Position numbers and translations under genes: made by a program. A stretch of 64,000 nucleotides of DNA, from contig NZ_JBBCBW010000017.1 in the NCBI RefSeq assembly GCF_037204085.1, positions 1-64,000 on the forward strand. The letters are read 5' to 3'. Origin of the DNA: Variovorax sp037204085. Its GTDB lineage: Bacteria; Pseudomonadota; Gammaproteobacteria; Burkholderiales; Burkholderiaceae_C. Position 1 is the first letter of the stretch, and each line of letters opens with the position of its first letter. Below the pieces are notes generated by a model. That model saw only the letters and a list, made by a program, of their open reading frames with translations, made no database searches and was not told the origin of the DNA. Of the stretch, positions 62,896 to 64,000 are shown in pieces.

Positions 62896-64000
62896 TCAGG
62901 CGCCGGCTTCGGCTGCGGCTACCGGCGCATGCACGCCCTGCCCGGCACCGGCGCGCAGGTACACGCCCTGCGCCAGCAACGCCGATTGCAGCGCGCCCAC
63001 ATCGACAAAGCGCGGCTCGATGCCGCCCTGCGAGGCCAGCGCCGCCGCCACGCCGGCCGCCTGCCCGGTGATCCAGCACTGCGGAATCTCGCGCATGAAG
63101 CCGTGCGAGTTGCGGTCGCATGAAATATGGCGCCCGCAAGCCACCAGGCCGTCGAGCTGCTGCGGCACCAGCGCGCCGTAGGGAATGGAGATGTTCGGAA
63201 ACTTGGGCGACACCGCGGGCGTCACGCCCACTTCGTCGGCCAGCGCCACGCCGTCGGGCCACTGGCTGCGCAGCACCGCGCCCACGCCGGAGAGGCGCCG
63301 CGCATGGCGCACGCCGATCTGCGGCGCGCTGAGCATCAGGTAGGCATCTTCGAAGCCCGGCGCGTGCGCCTTGAAGTAGTCCAGGTGCGCGGCCATCGCG
63401 CGGTGCGAGCGCACTTCCACGGCCGTGAGGTCGTCCACATCCAGCGCCGAGTAGCCTGACTGGCGCGGCCCCATGAACAGCGCCACGTCGTTGCGCCACG
63501 AGACGAAGGGCCGCTCGAACAGGCCGCACACTTCGCGACCGCGTGCCATGAAGGCGGTGAACGCCTCGGGCTGGCCTGCCTTGAATTCGATCCAGCGGTT
63601 CATGTCCACGCCGCCGAAGAGCCACGAGGTGTTCATGCAGTGGTGCACGTCGGCCTCTTCGATGTCGTTCACGTAGGCGGCGCCGGCACGCGCGAACAGG
63701 TCGCCGTCGCCGGTGGCGTCGACCACCACGTCGGCCATGATCGCCATACGGCCTTCCTTGCTCTCGAAGACCACGCCTTTCACGGCGCCGTCCTGCACGA
63801 TGGGAATGGCCGCCCACGAGTGGTAGATGAGCTTGACCTTGCGCTCCAGCACGATCTCTTGCGAGAGCAGCTTGAGCCGCTCGGGGTCGATGGTGGGCGA
63901 CCAGGTGACCACGCCGTGATAAGCGGCCGTGCGCTGCGACCAGTGCGCGGCCTTGGCCGCGTCTTGCGAGCCCCAGTCTTCGCGCGCCGGTCCGGCAATG
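62896..64000 (-). CDS. FAD-dependent oxidoreductase (5' part outside window)
   Basis: The last 367 or so codons of an FAD-dependent oxidoreductase of the FAD_oxidored type are seen; the N-terminal dinucleotide motif lies beyond the edge. Seen are VKLIYHSWAAIPIVQDGAVK, MADVVVDATGDGDLFARAGA and VACGRHISCDRNSHGFMREI, which are typical of this group. The C-terminus has PQCWITGQAAGVAAALASQG. A GTG at 63912 is internal, since the frame stays open to 64000. It is first in the row of minus-strand catabolic genes, 79 bases before the IclR start. The substrate is unknown. Confidence 0.88.
   Translation of the reverse strand, partial: IAGPAREDWGSQDAAKAAHWSQRTAAYHGVVTWSPTIDPERLKLLSQEIVLERKVKLIYHSWAAIPIVQDGAVKGVVFESKEGRMAIMADVVVDATGDGDLFARAGAAYVNDIEEADVHHCMNTSWLFGGVDMNRWIEFKAGQPEAFTAFMARGREVCGLFERPFVSWRNDVALFMGPRQSGYSALDVDDLTAVEVRSHRAMAAHLDYFKAHAPGFEDAYLMLSAPQIGVRHARRLSGVGAVLRSQWPDGVALADEVGVTPAVSPKFPNISIPYGALVPQQLDGLVACGRHISCDRNSHGFMREIPQCWITGQAAGVAAALASQGGIEPRFVDVGALQSALLAQGVYLRAGAGQGVHAPVAAAEAGA

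Noticed and set aside
62896..63912. Treating the GTG at 63912 as the start of the FAD oxidoreductase
   Set aside because: The frame stays open to the window edge, and the N-terminal FAD-binding motif would be missing. The gene is partial, not short.

Overview
The window looks like chromosomal DNA of a Burkholderiales bacterium, most likely Comamonadaceae and Variovorax-like. GC content is very high, there are several periplasmic solute-binding proteins and a Bug-type receptor, a classical 16-strand-type porin, a LexA-controlled imuA-imuB-dnaE2 cassette, and short dispersed hairpin repeats. The genus is inferred from general resemblance, not from a search.

Layout. 1-4.1 kb: housekeeping (alaS, panE) after a structured repeat. 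4.1-7.9 kb: small genes, mostly of unknown function, including a two-gene unit (X and Y) and a second, decayed copy of it. 7.4-12.25 kb: an accessory block of lower apparent GC carrying three methyltransferase genes. It is bracketed by a 5' tRNA-Gly fragment with its upstream flank and by the intact tRNA-Gly(CCC). 12.5-15.5 kb: an acyl-CoA dehydrogenase and two more methyltransferases. A 700-bp AT-richer control region (15514-16221) follows.

16.2-45.8 kb: the centrepiece. A hybrid NRPS-PKS (2482 and 1667 aa), an Sfp-type phosphopantetheinyl transferase and two alpha/beta hydrolases with non-serine nucleophile positions are translationally coupled to one another. They run straight, on the same strand, into a Wzx/Wzy-type exopolysaccharide locus: outer-membrane export lipoprotein, Wzz/BY-kinase, initiating sugar-phosphate transferase, GDP-fucose synthase, polymerase, three glycosyltransferases, flippase, a fucosidase-like secreted protein, a NarL-type regulator and ManC. 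The predicted assembly line is A-T-KS-AT(malonyl)-T-aminotransferase / C-A-T-C-T with no thioesterase. Domain order predicts a beta-amino acid made from a loaded, probably valine-like, amino acid plus malonate, joined to a second amino acid. I infer that the product is attached to, or made together with, the polysaccharide. This is the best candidate for an undescribed system.

45.9-53.7 kb: small genes and an SOS mutagenesis operon (imuA-imuB-dnaE2 plus a MmcB-like PD-(D/E)XK nuclease candidate). Two LexA boxes are visible, one before imuA and one before a 70-codon orphan ORF. 53.8-56.2 kb: a branched-chain-amino-acid-type binding protein, two inverted copies of the hairpin repeat, and an aldo/keto reductase with a signal peptide. 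56.2-64 kb: a probable catabolic operon on the minus strand: FAD oxidoreductase (runs off the window), IclR regulator, both aconitase X subunits, IlvD/Edd dehydratase, porin and Bug receptor. It probably serves uptake and dehydration of a hydroxy acid or hydroxyproline-like compound.
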